From Planctomycetales bacterium (lineage in GTDB: Bacteria > Planctomycetota > Planctomycetia > Isosphaerales > Isosphaeraceae): DNA of 35,638 nt. The stretch spans positions 1-35,638 of the forward strand of contig DAIDHB010000260.1 in NCBI GenBank assembly GCA_027452145.1, in the 5' to 3' direction. Positions 32,487-35,638 of this stretch are shown here, piece by piece. Position numbers and translations under genes: made by a program. Below the pieces are notes generated by a model. The model had not been told where the DNA came from and did no database searches. It worked only from the letters and a program-made list of their open reading frames with translations. Within the stretch, counting starts at the first letter, position 1; each line of letters begins with the position of its first letter.

Positions 32487-33998
32487 GTGTATCTCGAGTC
32501 AGGCTACAAAACCATCACACCGATTCAGCTCTGTAATGGACTCGCTGCCCTGGAGTCTGAGGCCATAAACTTCAGGGCGTTCCGCGTCTATCTCGCATGC
32601 TTCTCACTCCTCGCTATCCGCGACGCCGCAAGCCGCGTGAGGAAGGCTTCCAGGCGCCGAAGAGCACTCGCCCCACGCTACCGGCCGGAGGAGATTTCCC
32701 GCCTCACCGGCACCACCACGAAGTCTGTAAGCCGGGACCTTTCGCGCCTCAGGCGAGCAAGCCTCCTCGAATTCTCGGAGCATGCAATCCGAGTGCGGGA
32801 GTCATCGCTCGACTCATCAGCCGTCCTCCTCTCTGCCGCCTCGGGCCGCCGGTCCTGGACGCGCCCGATCCCCGTCCCTCGTTCGATGCTCCGCTTTCTC
32901 GCCCGGTGCGAGAAGCCAGTCCTTACGAAGACCATAATCGCGTACCTCCTCCGCGGGCTCTCCCTCGACCGCCGTTCGGGTGAAGTGAACGGGAAGGGGA
33001 CCGTGAAACTCTCCTGGGTCGCTCGGACCTTCGGGGTAAGCGAGCGGGCCGCGCGGTACGCGCGGGCTGAGCTCGTGAGGCTTGGTTGGATCGGCCGCGA
33101 CCGGAGCTCCTACCAGCGAAAGCTGAATCGAGACGGGGCCTACTTTGCGATCAACCTCGCGTGGCGCAATCCCGCCGGACGGACAAGGACTCAAGAGGTG
33201 GACCTTCCTGCGAGCGGCCCTGATCGCGTGCTCCAAATTGCCGCCCCGGTCTCCCGAACGGGCACCGTAATTGCCCCCCCTGAAGAAAGACATGAAACTC
33301 CTAACGGATCGAAAGACCAGAAAACTCGGCGCACCGAGCCCGCTGGTCTTTCAACAAGGGGAGGGGTAAGGAACCCTTCGCTCCGCGACGTCACGGACGA
33401 AGACCTCAGGTGCTTCACGAGGACCGAGGTCCTCTACTGGCAGGCGGTCAGGCAGGGTGTTATTCGCCACTCCGAGACCAACGCCCTAAACTGGCTCTCC
33501 GCGGCCGTCCGGGCTCGGAGCGTCCCGGGAGACCCCGTCAGGGTATTCCTCGGCATCGTCCGAAAGGAGCTCTGGGCACACATCACCCACGAGCAGGAGG
33601 AGCGGGCGAGGCGAGCACTCGTCCGCTACCGCGAGGGCGACCCGTCACGGTTCAGAGTCCCGAGCCAAGTCCCCCGGGCCAGGGCAATCGACGCCACGCG
33701 GGCGCACAAACGACTGGTGCTCCACCCGAAGCAACCGACGCCGCGCTCGACTCATGGCGAGCCTCCCGGAACCTTTAACGGCCCATTCCTTTCCAACGAC
33801 GCTCGGTTCGTACGGCACGTCACGAACGTCTTCAGGCCGCAGGGAATCCAGGAGTCGAACGCCTGGTGGCACGTGAACCGCGAGCATCCCGAGTGGACCC
33901 GTGAACGGTGGGACCGGGCGCTTGCCGAGCTGCACGGAACTTCCCGTGGGTCATTCATCCCGGTCTCGGGCGTCTTCGGCGAACGTCAAAACGTGTAA
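32487..33998 (+). CDS. Winged-helix plasmid replication initiator-like protein
   Basis: 503 residues if the GTG at 32487 is used; GGAGG lies 10 nt upstream of it, whereas the ATG at 32469 has no ribosome site. Two helix-turn-helix or winged-helix segments are visible. One is at about 65-110 (EEISRLTGTTTKSVSRDLSR then LLEFSEHAIRVRE). The second is at about 175-210 (LSWVARTFGVSERAARYAR, RLGWIGRD). A linker follows, then a C-terminal domain with RTEVLYWQAVRQGVIRHSETN and an aromatic NAWWHVNREHPEW segment. Tandem winged helices and a place next to parA, ssb and the array point to a Rep protein, but I cannot name a family. It might alternatively be a large regulator. Confidence 0.6.
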   Translation: MYLESGYKTITPIQLCNGLAALESEAINFRAFRVYLACFSLLAIRDAASRVRKASRRRRALAPRYRPEEISRLTGTTTKSVSRDLSRLRRASLLEFSEHAIRVRESSLDSSAVLLSAASGRRSWTRPIPVPRSMLRFLARCEKPVLTKTIIAYLLRGLSLDRRSGEVNGKGTVKLSWVARTFGVSERAARYARAELVRLGWIGRDRSSYQRKLNRDGAYFAINLAWRNPAGRTRTQEVDLPASGPDRVLQIAAPVSRTGTVIAPPEERHETPNGSKDQKTRRTEPAGLSTRGGVRNPSLRDVTDEDLRCFTRTEVLYWQAVRQGVIRHSETNALNWLSAAVRARSVPGDPVRVFLGIVRKELWAHITHEQEERARRALVRYREGDPSRFRVPSQVPRARAIDATRAHKRLVLHPKQPTPRSTHGEPPGTFNGPFLSNDARFVRHVTNVFRPQGIQESNAWWHVNREHPEWTRERWDRALAELHGTSRGSFIPVSGVFGERQNV

Positions 33999-34932
33999 AC
34001 ACGATTTTGCTACCCTTATTAAGGAAGGGGCGGCGCAGCATAAATCAGTATTCGCCGCAACCGAAGCAAGCATGAAGCACTCTCGCGCCAAGTTTAAGTT
34101 GGTTGTAGTAATGTCCGTGCGTCGTCAGCACGCGGTAACGCGTCATGACGCCCCTGTGAATGGGCGTCACCGACCCGGGGAGGCGGACGACTCGGCGGGA
34201 GGATCCCGCGAGTCACTATCACCCGCCAAAAGGGAAGGGTTTGGCCACTGGCCTTGCCTTAGGTGATGACCCTTAGCGCTGGATGCCTGGAGACGGGCTC
34301 GTCCAGTGCGACGGGTGCTTGTTGGGCGTCAAAGCCGAAAGGCGAAAACCCAGCATTCGACCCGATGCTGTACGGCCGAAGTGGGGGCGACAGGGACAGA
34401 CCTTCGTCCCCCCGAAAGGGGGAGAAGGACGTTACGAACCGAAGCGGGTGAGGAGGGACATCCTTCGGGACATCTCTCGTAATCCCGCACGGGGGGACAG
34501 GGCCAAACGGTTCGGTCAACCCGTCCGGCGTGGGGAGCTTTCGACCTGGTGACAGGCGAATCGGACGGCATGCCACCGTCCGGCGAGGGGCCGAGAAAAG
34601 CCCCTCGAGTGAAGAGCTCAACCATGATCTCGGCCCGGAAGGGCCTGCCGGTGAGTCTTGGCGAAGACGGGGCCAAACAGCGAAAACCCTACTACCAAAC
34701 GTCCGGCTGGCAACAGAACGGCGGCGGATACCCGGGAGCTTGCCCCTTCTACCTGGGGAAAACGCGCGTTTGCGCGGTGACTGTGACGGGTCAAACGACT
34801 CGAACATAGGGTGGTGGGCCGCGGGGTAACACCCGCTAGCGACGTGATCGCCAACGCAGAGGTCGTAGCTAACCTGGGAAGGTGCTTGGGGGGTCGGCCC
34901 ATATGTGGGTCGGGTCTGGCGTTGGCACGCCA

Positions 34933-34946
34933 GGGATTCAAATCCC
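34933..34946 (+). other. tRNA T-loop-like element inside the RNA candidate
   Basis: GGGATTCAAATCCC resembles a tRNA T arm (TTCAAAT loop). The flanks do not give a full cloverleaf: there is no 7-nt anticodon loop and no acceptor pair. The CCCC can also pair with GCTTGGGG at 34884-34891. It is best seen as a T-loop-type fold within the larger RNA. Confidence 0.45.
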
Positions 34947-35203
34947 CGAGCCTGGGAGCGGGCTGTGAGTAGGAGCCTGGTGACAACCAGGGCGAGCGTG
35001 GGACCGAAGGGTCTCAGCGTCCAAACGTTCCGGCTGGCTGTCGGAAGCTCGTTGATGTGTCCGGGGGTGATAGCTCGGACAGTTCAAAGTCACGACGAAA
35101 GCAGCGAGGGGTTCTTTCCCATTCACAGACGTGGCGTTCCGGGCCGGCAGGGGAGGCGGGAAGGCTTCCCCCTCCCCGCGGCTCGGACCAAGGGAGTGAT
35201 GCG

Positions 35204-35242
35204 GTGACGAGAGTTCTGCCCGTAAGGCAGGGCTCTCGTCAC
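35204..35242 (+). other. 17-bp hairpin with tandem G-U pairs in the RNA candidate
   Basis: GTGACGAGAG (35204-35213) pairs with CTCTCGTCAC (35233-35242); two U-G pairs (35214-35215 with 35231-35232) continue into CTGCC/GGCAG around a CGTAA loop. It is the longest local stem in the region. Confidence 0.75.
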
Positions 35243-35351
35243 TTGCGACACAGCACGGCGAACACCCGAGGTGTGTCCGGAGAACGGTTCAACCGAGGGT
35301 CAGAGGTTTTTAGGGAGGATATTCCAAAGGTTCTTCCGGAGACGGCTTTTC

Positions 35352-35383
35352 GGGGAGGTGCGCGCCGCAAGACAAACCTCCCC
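35352..35383 (+). terminator. Possible 3' end hairpin of the RNA candidate
   Basis: GGGGAGGT (35352-35359) pairs with ACCTCCCC (35376-35383), followed by a loose pyrimidine tract (ATCCTTTCGTTTTA). CAAACCTC (35373-35380) can instead pair with GAGGTTTG (35401-35408), so two alternative folds compete here. Confidence 0.45.
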
Positions 35384-35408
35384 ATCCTTTCGTTTTACGT
35401 GAGGTTTG

Positions 35409-35522
35409 GATGACGTGTCTCTGCGTTGTCGAAACAGTCGAGGGGTTCGTGCGGCAGGTCGCGGCCCATTGCCTACCGAACGGCTTTCATTTCTACGTCT
35501 CAGAACGCGTGTGAGAAGGTAT
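35409..35522. other. Short intergenic region ending at an IS5-type element
   Basis: No gene. CTCAGAACGCG near 35499 may be the inverted-repeat end of the insertion sequence whose transposase stop is at 35523, but the other end is outside the window. Confidence 0.4.
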
Positions 35523-35638
35523 TCAGACTGGTCTCAATCGCTTGAGCATAAGATGGATCGCGGACACCTGTACCATGGCCTCGCTGGATTCCGTCAGTCG
35601 CTCGTAGTCGCGCGCGAGCCGCCGGCTCAGCATCAGCC
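35523..35638 (-). CDS. IS5-family transposase, C-terminal fragment (cut by window edge)
   Basis: The last 37 codons of a minus-strand gene are present. The sequence SRRLARDYERLTES, then a segment ending in IHLMLKRL, is the typical end of IS5-type DDE transposases, where the Arg and Glu around RDYE belong to the YREK-type signature region. The gene stops at TGA 35523-35525. The catalytic domain lies beyond the window. Confidence 0.8.
   Translation of the reverse strand, partial: LMLSRRLARDYERLTESSEAMVQVSAIHLMLKRLRPV

Larger units (their letters stand above)
34116..35408 (+). ncRNA. Candidate giant structured noncoding RNA (about 1.3 kb)
   Basis: No frame here has a ribosome site plus protein-like sequence. 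Instead hairpins are packed along the plus strand: CGCG-GTAA-CGCG (34131-34142), TGACGCCC/GGGCGTCA (34146-34169), GACTC and GCGGGA arms (34189-34214), GCC-GAAA-GGC (34334-34343), CAGCAT/ATGCTG (34351-34370), CCCCC-GAAA-GGGGG (34409-34422) inside CCTTC/GAAGG. Further 3' are CGGACGG/CCGTCCG (34562-34582), CGAGGGGC/GCCCCTCG (34584-34607), GGCCC-GGAA-GGGCC (34632-34645), CTGGCGT/ACGCCAG (34916-34933), CCTGGT-GACA-ACCAGG (34976-34991) and a 17-bp hairpin (35204-35242). GNRA loops read only on the plus strand. It starts about 120 bp after rep. Giant ornate RNAs of phages and plasmids (GOLLD, ROOL) are possible relatives, but the sequence fits no class I can confirm. Ends are approximate. Confidence 0.6.

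Noticed and set aside
34880..34960. tRNA gene
   Set aside because: A T-arm-like sequence is present, but no acceptor stem or 7-nt anticodon loop can be built around it.
34905..35207. Open frames within the RNA candidate
   Set aside because: They lack ribosome sites and protein-like composition, and they cross strong hairpins.
34116..35408. Group II intron
   Set aside because: A GTGCG-like start exists near 34117, but I found no domain V with the AGC triad and no reverse transcriptase. A covariance search should still be run.
34116..35408. Ribosomal RNA, tmRNA or RNase P RNA
   Set aside because: None of the conserved sequence blocks of these RNAs that I know were found.

Overview
The window looks like a GC-rich plasmid, or a plasmid-derived contig, from a planctomycete (an Isosphaera/Gemmata-like bacterium). 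This is inferred from gene content and style, not from a marker gene: secreted Gly/Met-rich proteins, Tat-exported copper proteins, long tri-partite metal efflux genes and a partition/replication block. Both ends are cut inside transposase genes (IS3-type OrfA at the left, IS5-type at the right), so the window probably stops where insertion sequences stop it.

Layout. (1) 1-2056: IS3 fragment, a membrane-anchored Cas4-like nuclease split by an in-frame TAG, a frameshifted csoR-type repressor remnant, and two near-perfect CsoR-type operators. (2) 2057-27475: a copper/heavy-metal island. Two plus-strand TolC-type outer membrane factors (2057-3628 and 25351-26898) bracket about 21 kb of minus-strand genes. 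In transcription order these are a CsoR-family regulator with a small Cys protein, a Cys-rich secreted protein, CusB- and CusA-like efflux proteins, a Csp-like copper storage protein, Met-rich and metal-binding secreted proteins, a SpoIIE-type phosphatase, TPR and paralogous secreted proteins, a Spy/CnrX-like Met-rich protein with a haem motif, a membrane flavin/2Fe-2S reductase, a di-haem cytochrome b, a heptahaem cytochrome c, a BON protein and a two-domain multicopper oxidase. Together they suggest sensing, storing, oxidising and exporting copper, plus a transmembrane electron path from NAD(P)H to the periplasm. (3) 27476-29520: a decayed zone with a small lipoprotein gene, an ORF6N fragment, a transposase remnant and a 31-bp direct repeat. 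(4) 29526-33998: plasmid maintenance, with ssb, an RHH protein gene, parA, a small HTH gene, a strictly 8-bp-phased array of about 45 degenerate octamers (candidate centromere) and a winged-helix replication initiator. (5) 34116-35408: about 1.3 kb without credible protein coding but dense in GC-rich hairpins, several closed by GNRA loops on the plus strand. This is a candidate giant structured RNA.

The two most interesting signals are the octamer array beside the parA/RHH operon and the giant RNA candidate beside rep. Both were read by eye. No database search or folding program was run.
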